Below the pieces are notes generated by a model. The model saw only the letters and a program-made list of their open reading frames with translations, was not told the DNA's origin and did not search any database. The position numbers and the translations under genes are program-made. Shown piece after piece: positions 45,945 through 56,953 of a stretch of 64,000 bases of DNA. Each line of letters begins with the position of its first letter. Position 1 is the first letter of the stretch. The stretch is from Cylicocyclus nassatus. Lineage: Eukaryota > Nematoda > Chromadorea > Rhabditida > Strongylidae. The stretch lies in the NCBI GenBank assembly GCA_958299035.1, contig CATQJL010000223.1, positions 71,717,006 through 71,781,005 of the forward strand, read 5' to 3'.

Positions 45945-46181
45945 ATGCTTCCTGTAAAACCGCTCTTAGTTCTAATGCTGGCCTTCGTGGTCATGTTAGT
46001 GGAGGGAAGAGGAGGTAGCGGAGGTTTTCCTAGCCGAGGTCTTACTAGAGAAGAACGTAGTTTTGACGTAAGTTTTTGTGTACGGAAATTCAGAATGTGT
46101 AATTTTACATTGTAGTGCATGAATAGCTGCAGAGGTACGGAATGTCGACTGTGCGCCCTAAATTCCTTGAGAAGACCTTGA
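45945..46181 (+). CDS. Small secreted four-cysteine peptide (62 aa, 2 exons)
   Basis: Exon 1 (45945-46067) encodes a clear signal peptide, with core LLVLMLAFVVMLVEG, then a Gly/Arg-rich linker (RGGSGGFPSRGLTREERSFD), and ends at a GTAAGT donor. Exon 2 (46116-46181) follows TTACATTGTAG, in phase 0 after a 48-nt intron. It encodes 21 residues containing all four cysteines with spacing C-x3-C-x4-C-x2-C, ending LRRP and TGA. An acceptor-like TTACTTAG lies 2 nt before the ATG. The layout (signal, basic linker with REER, compact Cys-rich end) fits a processed secreted peptide such as a neuropeptide or antimicrobial-type peptide. I do not recognise the family, so its role is open. Confidence 0.6.
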
Positions 46182-46305
46182 TCACTGCCATGTGGATATA
46201 CACAAAGGCCTGAGTTCACGCACTTATGCATAAGTTCTTTACGTGACTTCTGTTTCACTCGGTCTTTATGTATAAACAAGTTTATGTTATCTTTGCATAC
46301 ACAAT

Positions 46306-47866
46306 GCTGGCCAAAATTATAGGTCCACTCTAGAAAATGCCATAACTCACTCTGTTGTGAATGAAATTTTCCAAAATTTGGTAGAGACGTGTGTTTACCA
46401 TCCTACTATCAGTCTTCAAAACGGTTCTCGTTTTCGTTCGATTAGTCAAGAAAAAATTAGAAATTTTGAAAAAACAGGCTTGAAGGCTGGCCAAAATTAT
46501 AGGTCTACCTAAAGTTTTTACTGATTAAAGCAATTCTCAGCTCCCGAATTTCTTTAGGTAGGTACACATCCAAAAACGTTAAACAGCTGCTTTAGTCAAG
46601 CTGTGTCATACCTCCAAAAAGAACTGATTATCTGCTTTTTTGCCTTGAAGATGCACTCACATGTATTTCGCTCCACAAACCTGCGTTGAGTAAGAAATTC
46701 TGCAGTTTCTCAGCTGGATCGGAAGGGACGGGGTTTCATCTATCTTCTGGATGCTTTTTGACGTGGACATCGAGGAAAAAATCCGACTTGTTGTTGTTAA
46801 AGCAAATCCGACATTGACAATACTGCAATGCTGAGCTCAAATTTCTGCCTTCAAACTTCTTTTACAATGTCCACAGGAGCATTAAGTAAAGTAAAGGTAT
46901 TGTTTCTACGTAGGGGAGTCCGTATTCCATGGTTACAATTTTCTAGAGATCCTAGCATTCGAGTATAATTACTGAAATCACTCTGCAGAAACTGATTACG
47001 ACAAGCACCAGAGCTACTTGTGGCTCCGACCAAAATTTTCAGAAGAATCATGTGCTAACATACACTACAAGCTGTATCCACTATCTAGAAAATAATTACT
47101 GCCAAAAATTTAATGAGGTAGCACTTGGCAAGTTATTTGGATCTGCGTAACACTATCATTACGTTGCACACACAACTCATGTTTCGAAAAAGAAGCAGGC
47201 AGTTTTGTGGACACTTGCGAGTATGGCGAACAGCTTTATTCTTGTGTAAAAAATGCTTCTACAATATCTTGAGGTTATAATGACAATGCATAAAGGGTTT
47301 TAGGGCAGAAACTGAGGCTTACTCTCCTGATCGAGTCGATGTCAGATTTGCTTCAGCAGCAAAAAGTCGGATTTTTTCCTCAATGCTCACGTCAAAAAGC
47401 ATCCAGAAGATAGATGAAACCCCGTCCCTTCCGATCCAGCTGAGAAACTGCAGAATTTCCTACTCAACGTAGGTTTGTGGAGCGAAATACATGTGAGTGC
47501 ATCTTCAAGGCAAAAAAGCAGATAATCAGTTCTTTTTGGAGGTATGACACAGCTTGACTAAAGCAGCTGTTTAAAGTTTTTGGATGTGTGCCTACCTAAA
47601 AAAATTTGGGAGCCAAGAAGTGCTTTAATCAGTAAAAACTCCAGGTGGACCTATAATTTTGGCCAGCCTTCAGGCCTGCTTTTTTCAAAATTTCTAATTT
47701 TTTCTTGAATAATCAAACGAAAACGAGAACCGTTTTGAAGGCTGATAGTAGGCTGGTAAACACACGTCTCTACCAAATTTTGGAAAATTTCATTCACAAC
47801 ATTCAGAGTGAGTTATGGCATTTTTTAGAGTGGACCTATAATTTTGGCCAGCACTATAGTACAGCA
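46306..47866. mobile_element. Fold-back element, about 1.56 kb, with doubled termini
   Basis: The arms of about 490 bp mirror each other. The motif CTGGCCAAAATTATAGGTC occurs twice in each arm: at the very end (46307, 47845) and again about 180 bp in (46484, 47650). GAAACCCCGTCCCTTCCGAT is mirrored near 46720 and 47417. The central part (46850-47300) is unique and non-coding. Confidence 0.85.
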
Positions 47867-48650
47867 GCAACGCGAAAGCGTAAGGCATCATGGTTGAAAA
47901 CCCTAGAAGCTAAAAGCTCAAGAATTAGACCACTGCTCATTTGTTGAGCTATTCTACACTCACTCAAGCTGAGTAGGGTTCCAAACAGGGCTCGGCATAG
48001 ATGGCCTGGGATCAACGCATTGATAGATATTGCGCTCCAATAACATCCTTGTCAAGGCGTCCTTTGAATTATGTTGCAACAAATGCATTGCCAAGTTGTA
48101 GGCTACGTATACGGTCTCTACATACTAACACAGATGGGACCGAATTCAATAGCAGATTGGTCAAACATCTTAAAATATGTCTGTTATTGTATTGTTGTGC
48201 GGACTAAAGGTCAAATTCGTGGGAACTTCATTTTCATAAGTGCTCCAAACCAACGCATGCTAGGCTCTGATTATAGACTAGATACTCTGCTAGAACATTT
48301 TCTTGGATATTCAAAAAAGTGTATGCGTTATTTTATCCATCCGAGCGAATTGCGAATGTTAATTATAACGTACTTGTTTGTTTCAAAATTCTACCTTTTT
48401 TGTACGTCGTAAACAGTTACTTTAGAAGGAGAAACCCTTGCTGACCTTACTTGATTTATTTGAAAGCTCTTATTTCCAGTTTTCTAACAATAAGTAAGTC
48501 TTATTTTGTGTTATGTCCATGGTATCAACATTCAAATAACGGATTATTTCAAACCATGTGTATTATTAGTTGGCTCTGCTGCGGTCTACTGGGACATAAT
48601 TTGTAAAATTTGAGGAAAAAATACTTGAATAAACACAATGGTGGGATGAC
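47867..48650. other. Stretch without a supported gene
   Basis: Two overlapping plus-strand frames lie at 48001-48207 and 48071-48412 (113 codons). Neither has a recognisable motif or splice context. They may be chance frames. Confidence 0.3.
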
Positions 48651-48849
48651 TTAAAAGCTAGCAAAATTTAGAACTGCCGACAAATATCGGAGCAAAAATT
48701 CTAACTACCAGCATTCTCCAAAACTAAGCGATCCACTCACCTTTACATCCTCTTTTTCTAAAAACCTTCTTCTTTTCGACAAAGATCACATCAAAATTTA
48801 GAAAAATAAGCCAGGATAATAGGTTATTTTGACTCATTCCTTTCATCAT
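48651..48849 (-). CDS. Weak candidate two-exon short secreted peptide (43 aa)
   Basis: Exon 48849-48741 starts with two ATGs and encodes a hydrophobic leader (LLSWLIFLNFDVIF) followed by a basic stretch (EKKKVFRKRGCK), and ends AAAG|GTGAGTGG. A short second exon, 48673-48651, after GTCGGCAG would add seven residues and a stop. There is no upstream acceptor or poly(A) signal. Short frames with one good donor are easily found by chance. Confidence 0.2.
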
Positions 48850-49889
48850 TTTTTACATCGTTTCAAGGTTTGAGAGAAAAATCGGTTCCTATTGTAAAGA
48901 GAGTGTCGAAAATGAGGCGTTTATGGAAAATGAGGGAGCAGCATCAGACTATCAGTGGAACTGGAACATGGTACACTTCGACCAAAACATGAAAATGCAG
49001 CAATAATACGAATTCCACTTTGACGCCCCTCTTTGATAAAACCTTACAGAAATGCGAAAAATGATGAAGTAAATCAGCACCGCGGCATAACGTTTACGAT
49101 CGCTCTCGTTTTATTTCATTTGTTCTTGTTCAGCAAATAGATGCGAATGAAATGCTTTTGAACAGAATTACATCTTTTGCTTCAGGCATTGAAGCGCAAA
49201 ATGTCATTTCAAGTTTTATCAGCAAAATTTCTAGAACATGTTGGGTTGGTCAATATTTATTTCACTTGACATCTTGCTTTTTCCGAGTAGTTGTTAATTC
49301 GCAAAATTTCCTTGTACGAATGTAGCATCCAATCTTCATCACCTATCCTTTATTTAAAATTTTTTACATATACGTATGCAGTTTCACGTCCTCATATTAG
49401 TAACCCTTGAAAACCAATATTTTGATTATCTGAGTTTCATGGTGAGCTGTGTGGTTCGAAAATTCAATAGGTGAGTATCAAATATGCATTTTACAACCAA
49501 CCAATTCCCTTTTTAGACAACAATTTTAAGAGCACAATCAGCTTTTGCGAAAAGTTTGTTAAGTGACTCTAATCCGTTTGATATCTGAACCGAAAGCAAA
49601 AGGCAATCGTCGGAGCAAGCACATGAGCAAATGGATTCAGCCACTTTGAAAAACATAAGTCTATGAGAAAAACGAACTGCTATAGCAATTTGGTTGTCTT
49701 TTGTTTCTATCTAGTTTCTATACTGTAAATAGAGAAAAACGATAATACTTCTTGTGTACGTAGAAATAATAACAGTGGGTAAGTAATGAAAATAAGATGT
49801 CTTGATTTAAGTAGCTTCAAAATTTGTTTACAAACTTGGGGACATCGTTGCTTTTATCTATTTCTCATACTCTTTCTGTCGACATTATC
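48850..49889. other. Gene-free AT-rich stretch
   Basis: A strong GTGAGT donor at about 49471 ends a 31-codon frame from 49378, but the acceptor that follows brings an immediate stop. Nothing else was seen. Confidence 0.3.
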
Positions 49890-50221
49890 CTTCAGACATA
49901 GAATCTCCATCATAGATTGAAACGTATAAAATGCTGTGTTATGACTCTTCTTTTTACAAATACAGGACTGTAAACATTTGTTATCACAAGTTCAAAGCAT
50001 TTGAGTTAAGGAAGAGCCTGATAGAAGAAAAACAGATCGGAGTTTTACTTTGAAAAATTCTGATCAACATGACAGGTCAAAAAAGCCATCTGTTATATCG
50101 AACTGAGTGTGATGCAAATTATAGGAAGAGAGAAGATAGAAAGGAGAGGATAATATCCCACCAACAAAATTTTCAGTTCATGGAAAAATGTGTAGTGTGG
50201 AAATGGATTACCTATATCATG

Positions 50222-50433
50222 TAAGGCCTCAGACAGACTTCACGCGATTTGATCGTCGCGACTCAATCGCCGACATTTCCATTCATTTTCATTTTGCATT
50301 CAAAAATTTCGGGCTGGAAAAGTATCACAACCGAATGGCAAATTAATCGGCATGGAATGATGTTGTAACATTTGTCTCGTCGCGATTCAGTCGCGACAAT
50401 CAAATCGCGTGAAGTCTGCCCGGGGCCTAAATG
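50222..50433. mobile_element. Short TIR element, about 212 bp
   Basis: GACTTCACGCGATTTGAT(CG)TCGCGACTC at the left pairs with CGCGATTCAGTCGCGACAAT CAAATCGCGTGAAGTC at the right. It is absent from copy B of the duplication. Confidence 0.8.
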
Positions 50434-50446
50434 AGTTATAATTTGC

Positions 50447-50671
50447 TCAAAGATTGACTACTTTTTTCCAAAGCGACAAACAATTCAACTGTCCAAGCAT
50501 CTTAATTCCGACAGCAATGAAGAGCATGAGAATCAAAGTGAAAAATGCAAAGCATGCATAAAATTGTTTTCCCAGAGAATAGTAAGAGCTTGCAAAAATT
50601 GCATTACAATCAGTATTTTCAAAAAATAGGATATAATACTCCGAGTAGGAGAAAGCAGTAGCTCTTCGCAT
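50447..50671 (-). pseudogene. Degenerate membrane-protein exon in duplication copy A
   Basis: The minus-strand frame starts MRRATAF and includes a hydrophobic segment ACFAFFTLILMLFIAVGI. It aligns in frame with 53944-54153 of copy B (MRRAY start, YIL.F.N, QF..CF.F, LM). The two differ at most positions and neither continues into a complete protein. The family is not identified; a seven-helix receptor relic is only a guess. Confidence 0.3.
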
Positions 50672-50794
50672 TTTAAAGTAAGGCCTTCAAACCCCTCAGA
50701 TCCTGACACCTCTTGTTTGCCATATCCACATATTCACAAAGAAGTTATGATATTTCCTGCAAATTTGAGAGCATAGCTTATGTCACACATCTTA

Positions 50795-51672
50795 TTAGGT
50801 TGTCCCGAAAGTTTTGTCGGTTTTTTTCATCGCTCACTAAAACCCAAAGAACACCAATTCATGGACGATCTAGGCATCAATTAATTCTGATTTTTATACT
50901 CTTTCTCACTGCTATATTTGCTCTCTGATCTACCCTGTCTTTGCAACATTATCGCCATGGCTTTATAAGCAGTTCAGCATTAATGCCAAATCTTTCCTGT
51001 ATTTTAAAAATTTTTATACAAATGTTTCCGAAGAGCGCTAGTAACTGTTACGTAGAGTAAATCTTTGGCTACATTGTTCTTACTTTAGATTACATGGATC
51101 CCGTTCATCAAGTCCGTTATAATTATTTATTTAAGAAAAACTGCGGTTTTTTGATTACGTCTATCACGTAAAGTTGCCGAAAATTCCAAAAAGCTGATTT
51201 TGCAAAGCAAATCAAACTTGGTTATGTTGCATAATTATTGTTTATTGGCAATCAAGTTTCAATTCGCAAAAATTCCGAAAGCTTTCATGTTTTTACCGCA
51301 GTTGGTGTTCCATGGTTTTGCCAGAAATCGAGGCCTCCGAAAAAAATAAATTTGTGAAGCTAAAAATAGCATTTTAAGAGAATCCGAAAAAATCGCGTTG
51401 TACCGAGAATTCTTCTATTTGCGCCATACTTAACCACCTCCGGAACATTGGGATGAAATTTTTAAAAATTAGCCTAATTTTGGGCAGATAAAAATGACGG
51501 GTGAAGAATTGTAACAAATAACAAAAACAATACAGGATTATTGCTAGAAAATGTAACCTTAAGAAAGAGAAGGAAAAGCTGCATCGAATGCATGGTGAAA
51601 CTCAGGCAGACCTTCATTGTGCATAGTTTTATAGCGGTTTGAAAAAACCGACAAAACTTCGGGACAACCTAA
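50795..51672. mobile_element. Mariner-type TIR element, 878 bp, TA duplication
   Basis: TTAGGTTGTCCCGAAAGTTT and AAACTTCGGGACAACCTAA are mirrored ends, flanked by TA at 50793-50794 and 51673-51674. It is absent from copy B, so it inserted after the duplication. The interior lacks a transposase. Confidence 0.85.
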
Positions 51673-52900
51673 TATTATAAATAGGTTTTTCACGTTTTGT
51701 TTCACACCAAATTTTTGCGAGCACTAGTCGTACTCCCGTACATTGTATTATTTTACATGTTGCGCAAATATTAGCTGCTAATGATTTCTATCAGAAGAAG
51801 ATGAAAAAATCTTAATAAATGTGGTGCAGTGTAATCATAATTTGCTGAAAGGATGAAATCAGAAAATAGTAACAAAACTGGTGCGAACAAGGCTGCAGTC
51901 TGTAGTGCGTTATCACAGACGATCAAAGACGCCCCTATCCCCCCCTCTGTCAAACTAAAAAAAAACTCATATTTTTTCAAGCAATTAGGCCCACAGGGCT
52001 TAGTTAGGGTTACAGCGTAGTTTTGACCCGCTTTAGTTATTGTCGAGCCCTTGGCCTAATCCTACTACAAACCCGTCAAGCCTGAAAAAAGGGCTTTGGC
52101 TTACTGATGGTGTCGAATTAAAGTCACGGAAAGAAAGGCAAGAAAAGAAAAAGACGAGGATCAAACATAATATTGGTACAAATCACGAAAGTTAATATTA
52201 ACCTCATTCTCATGTTGAAGCAAAGTCTTGTGTTGATACAATTTATGCGATTGGAATGATGCCGGAATGAATCAGAGTCATGGATATCGTAAAATTTGGC
52301 ATTGCCAATCTCAATCCATGGTGTTCATTTGGGCTAGACTGCAGTTAGATAAACACCATGTGGGAGACGGTCAAGAGGCGCGATTTGAACCGCTGTCACC
52401 AGCTCTAAACTCTAGTTTAGTGTTATGCGACTCTTCAAAAAGCGCCAGATAAATGCATTGGCTTACTCTCTGTCTGAGGTTACCACTTGCTGAGTTTGGC
52501 GGCTTTTGCTGGAAAACGGACCGAAATATTTACGAATTTGTTCTTAAATGCATTTTCATGGGTTTTTGACTTTCAAGATTGCTGTTTTGCGATTCCAAGG
52601 CAGCAAGATTAAGCATTTTATGCAACTATCTAATATCTCTCCTTCTAAAATTTAAATACTTTTAGAATGTCATAAATCTCTTAATATGAGCTATTTGGTG
52701 TCCATCTGGCAATAAAAATCGCGCCTCTTGACATACACCCACACCATGTGACCTGTAAGCCATTTTTACTTTTTCAACAACAAACACTGTACTTCATGCA
52801 GCAGTTTTCATGGTGGAAGAAATAATGGGACTTCAAAGTCATGATCATTTTTCATCAACACTTGAAAATGAGACCAAACTGAATTCAAACATTTTGCTGT

Positions 52901-53589
52901 GTTTTTTCAAAAACATTGTCAAGGTGTATTCGCTCCACTGTAATCGCCAATGATTAAATCTTCTCCCACTTTTAGCCCTTTCTACGTCAAGGTGTAGCAA
53001 AGTTCTCGAGGATGTTTTTCATAAAACACATCTCAAACTACTCGTTTCTAAGATCAAGAATTTTATGTTTTGTGAGACCAAGTTACCGAGCAAGCGATCG
53101 TAGATTACAGTCGAAAAGTTCCATCTATTTGTGACATTCGTGATATAATACCGTTCACAACGTGCAAAATTTATAAAAATTCTTGACATTTCGATATTTA
53201 CGGAAATTTTGCCGTTGTGTGAACGGTTATCGTATCAACAATTAATGGCGTTTGCAAAAACCATTCACTAATATTTGATACTTAATTTGCAATCATAATG
53301 CCTACACTTCACTGTGATATACAACGCTGTAAAATTCAGTAATGTACGGGTTATTCAGTTTGTGGAAATGGAAGGGGAATAACTTATTATAAAGACCATG
53401 TGACAATCGATTGAAGCTGAGGTTCATTCACCAACCCAGCTCAAAAATTGCTTTCGATAGCAATACTATTTTGAGAGTTCGATGACTAGAAACGTTGAAA
53501 AGCAAAGCTCAGACACCAAACTTGTGATTGCCATAGAGGGAGAAAAAGCAGAGAAGATTTCGACTCTTGAGGATGCTTCGAAAATGTAA
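52901..53589. other. Stretch between the two duplication copies
   Basis: No gene is supported. TATAATACCGTTCACAACGT at about 53145 and CCGTTGTGTGAACGGTTATC at about 53212 form a small hairpin. Confidence 0.35.
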
Positions 53590-55118
53590 ATCACGTTCTA
53601 TGACTCTTTTTTTATTTATGCACCAGAAAAGTGTAATCATTTGTTGATTCAGGCTCATAAAAAAGCACCTGACAGTCGAGCAATGAAAACAGATGAAAGT
53701 ATTGACGAGAATACTCATCAACATCAATACCAGTGCCAAAAATGTCACTTTGTTCTATACACTGAGGCATGGTAGGAAGAGAGCAAACAGAAGGAGAAAA
53801 TCTCGCAGTAAAATTATCATAGTCGGAAAACCTATGTTTTGATTCTGAAATGAATGAAACCATATGAGGAGGTTATACTTTGCGTTAAATCAGTTTCTTT
53901 GAAAGCGATAAACAGTGCATTATCTGTATCCTACTGTTAACACCTATAAGAACATGAGATTCGAAAGGAATGAGACAAAGCATGTAAAAAATTGTATTCC
54001 CTCAGTAAACTGCGAAGGCTTTTGCACAAGAACAGCATACAAGTTTTTAAATGAAGAAAGGATATATTGCTTCAAAAAGGAGAAAGCGCTAATCGGACGA
54101 ACGAGAGGGAAAAAGCAGAGAATATGAGAACTCGATATGTATGCTCTTCGCATTCCAAATTGTAAGGCCTACTTCAAGCCCCTCCCACCCCGAAGCCTTT
54201 CATATCTCTAGTCCATTTATAATAATTAAAACTATCCGCAAGTAAGCATAGCTGTTGGCACACCAGTTTCTCAAAAAAAAAACTAGTCACATTTTTTTAC
54301 TTACTTTTGCAAAATCACTTGTTCTCACGTGCTATGAAACATTTGCATACTTGGGTAACTTCTTGGCTGTCAACTAGACACTTCTTAGAGAAGAAGGCAA
54401 AACAGTTTGATAATTGAACCGATAAAAGTATAGTTTGATGGAAAGGTGAAAAGAGAAAAGGGTAACAAAATAATTGAAAGTCAAAATCTACAGTCTGTAG
54501 AGCGTTGCCACACACGATCACAGACGAAATCTCTCATCTCCCCTATCCTCTCTCATTCGAAAAAAATCCCTATTTTTTGAAATAAGTGGGCAACCAAGCG
54601 CTTACTTAGGATTACAGCGTAGTTTTGACCTGTTCTAGTTGATGTTAAGCACTTGCCCCTAATCCTACTACAAAACCGGTCCAAACTGATGAAAAAGGGC
54701 TCTGTGCTCTCGATGGTGCCGAAGCAAAGTCACGGGAAGAAGGCAGAGAAGAAAAAGACGATTATAAAACGTAATTCGTTTGATACAAATTGCAGGATAT
54801 GATATTAACCAGATTCTCACATCGAAACGATGTCTCGAGCTGATAAAATTTTAAATGATCGGAATGATGCTGGAGTGAATCAACCCGGTGAGCAGCGTGA
54901 AAATTAGCATCTTCCATAGTCTCATTGTCAGTTAGTTGGTCTGACAATAATGGCATCTTGGATTGGATTGCTGTCAGATAAACGCACTGTAGCGCATATA
55001 CTATTTCAAATTTTCCGAAAAAATTGCTGAATGTTTTTTGCAAAGTATGTCCACGGAAGTGGAAAAAATGAACAAACCAAAGACACGATCAATTTTCTTC
55101 GTCTTTAAAAATGAGACC
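53590..55118. repeat. Segmental duplication, copy B (interrupted by the LTR element)
   Basis: It is collinear with copy A (49890-52900). Minus-strand frames lie at 54762-55043 (containing a HHSD block that aligns without gaps to copy A near 52250), 53944-54153 and 53509-53863. They keep more open reading than A but still do not form one protein. The copy is cut at 55118 by the retrotransposon, and homology resumes at 62139. Confidence 0.7.
54762..55043 (-). pseudogene. Conserved exon-like frame in duplication copy B
   Basis: A 93-codon minus-strand frame. The part VYLTAIQSKMPLLSDQL to SFRCENL aligns in the same frame to copy A (52197-52345), with a stop in A after VYLTAV. Conservation of HHS and DS residues suggests former coding function. 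There is no recognised domain. Confidence 0.3.
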
Positions 55119-55491
55119 TGTAACGGGGGTTGTCTAGTGGTATTGACGGTTTGAACCGGATCGATCAATAAGGACACGGTTAGAATAAAGATATTTATCT
55201 CTGTGGCAACAATGAACAACAATAACTCGAACAACTTGAACAACTTCAAGACTCAACAACGAATACGGGTCCTTCTGACCCGGTTTGACCCGCTTAGCAG
55301 GGTATTCTAGCTTTTCTCTATCTAAGGGGGGAAGTCCGCCTCTCTTCGACGGCTCTTTTAAACTCCCTGGAGCCTCTCTTCACGCTCTGCCTGCTGTCCC
55401 CTATCCACCGGTATTTATACCCTGCTGAGAGGGTCAAATCGGGCCCTTTTCCCGCCAAAGTCACGATCTCCGCGATCAAGGCGCTCCAACA
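55119..55491 (-). repeat. 3' LTR of the gypsy element
   Basis: On the minus strand it starts TGTTGGAGCGCC and ends CCCCCGTTACA. It is about 93 percent identical to the other LTR by eye. Confidence 0.9.
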
Positions 55492-56235
55492 TTCCTCCCC
55501 TCCGGGGAGCCGGCGTCCTCGGCGGCGGTGGTGAGAGTTCCTGCAGTTCTGCTCCTGGTGCCCTTCTCCTGATGACGTCGTATAAGTATCTTGCATATGC
55601 CACTCCACGATAAGTCGAATAAAATTGAAAACTGCATTCTGGTGAACCGGCTTCCACCATTATCTTTTCACCTTCAATTTTCGCAGTTGTAACGTAATGA
55701 GCTGATCCGGGCCTGCATAAGTTTTCAATGTTGTGTCCAGGAGTGACCGCAATTCTATCATGACTTTCCATATATGGGCATTGCTACTGACTATCGGCGG
55801 CCAAACCGATACTATCTGCCCTCCTTCTTCTAGATATTTCCTGCAGGCTACTACAGCTCCCGTGATGGCTTCGTCTTCTTTCCTGACTTCTAGTGGCCAT
55901 ACAATAATCCAAACGCGGCAACTCTTCAGCTTTTCGAGGTTTTCTCTCAGTTGGCTGAAATGCACGATTACTTTCGTAGCTCCGAACCTCAGCCTATCTT
56001 TCTCTAGTAGTGCTGCGCATCTGGGCGCTAGGAATGCGACTGGAACTTGTTTCTTTAGCCTCTGACTCTTCTCAGTCAAAGCCATTTCTAGTTTAACTGC
56101 TTTTAGCGCCTCGTCGTACATCTTTTGGACGTTATAGCTTCTTACAGGTGCATGTTTCTTGATACCGCTCTTACTGCATATGAATTCCGTCCAAGTCGTG
56201 CATTTATCAAAAGCAAGAAGTAGAGCCTTTTCCAA
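55415..56235 (-). pseudogene. Extra ORF downstream of integrase in the gypsy element
   Basis: A 191-codon frame (56235-55660) lies after integrase, with a second frame (55771-55415) overlapping it. The first has CRVWIIVWPLEVRKEDEA and GGQIVSVWPP; the second continues more plausibly (GHNIENLCRPG, YVTTAKIEGEKIMVEAG), so a frameshift near 55770 probably splits one ORF. There is no signal peptide or membrane segment, so it does not look like an envelope. The family is unrecognised; a conserved accessory ORF of this retroelement lineage is the simplest reading. Confidence 0.5.
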
Positions 56236-56383
56236 CGACTTCGCCTCGAGACAAATTGCTCCTTCACGGTACAGCCCCTTATCTTCTCTTCAAGATCCAT
56301 GTCACTGCGTCCAAATATGCTAATGGCCGTTCAGGCCTTCCATACTGTGCCAACGGGCTCTCTTCCAAATGCGCCGGGGAATT

Positions 56384-56765
56384 TCACTCCGCTATCTCGT
56401 TCAAATGCGAATTCATCAAACAGCCATCCAAGCACTCGTAAAGTAGGTGGCCCGGCTGCGATTCTTCATTGATATACGCATCTCTGAAACATAAGAATGT
56501 TTTAGAACAAGTTATCTTAGTGTTTAGTTTTCTCCCTCTTTTTCCTCTAGAGGTTACTGTGTCAGTACGATCGTCTATAATTTCCACTAGTACCACCCTT
56601 AACATGTCAAACTGAACCCTCATGGGGTCTGCGTTTCCCCGATTCTAGTTATCAAGGCGGAATTTTTACTGGTCTCTAAAACTCTGAAAGGGCCTGCCCA
56701 ATCACAAGTTAACTTAGGGTGCATAGTCCTTCCGCTCTCTGCCGGACATTTCATGTAACCCGTTC
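56384..56765 (-). pseudogene. Integrase C-terminal GPY/F-type module
   Basis: The minus-strand reading contains GERVYMKCPA-like residues and DWAGPFRVLE, the GP(Y/F) module of gypsy integrases, followed by a basic C-terminus (SRGKRGRKL). Frame breaks separate it from the catalytic core. Confidence 0.7.
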
Positions 56766-56953
56766 TCCTACTTTTGGGTATTTGGCTTTTCCTATTGCAT
56801 TCCGCTTGTCGTACGCAATTTTCATTCTCGTTCGCGTGCGCTTGCGCTCATTGTAGGATCTTACCCGCTGTTAAACCTCTCCAATTGCTTGCAATAGTCC
56901 TGTCTTATACTGCTCGCTGCCGCGTTCTTCGTACACACTGGTTTACGGCGGAA

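Larger units (their letters stand above)
49890..52900. repeat. Segmental duplication, copy A
   Basis: It is collinear with copy B (53590-55118, continuing at 62139). Matching blocks are TGCGAAGAGC (50663/54146, minus), CTACAGACTG... with GATTACAGCGTAGTTTTGAC (52008/54612), CTAATCCTACTACAAA, CGGAATGATGC and AAAATGAGACCAAACT. Two DNA elements inserted here are absent from B (50222-50433, 50795-51672). Minus-strand frames at 50447-50671 and 51771-51980 have in-frame relatives in B, suggesting an old membrane-protein gene, but A has a stop (near 52340) where B is open. Confidence 0.7.

Noticed and set aside
45935..46279. 114-codon minus-strand frame overlapping the Cys-rich peptide gene
   Set aside because: The plus strand has a signal peptide, consensus splice sites and clustered cysteines; the minus frame has none of these.
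49378..49520. Short plus-strand frame ending in a GTGAGT donor
   Set aside because: The next good acceptor introduces an immediate in-frame stop, so the product would be about 35 residues with no supporting feature.
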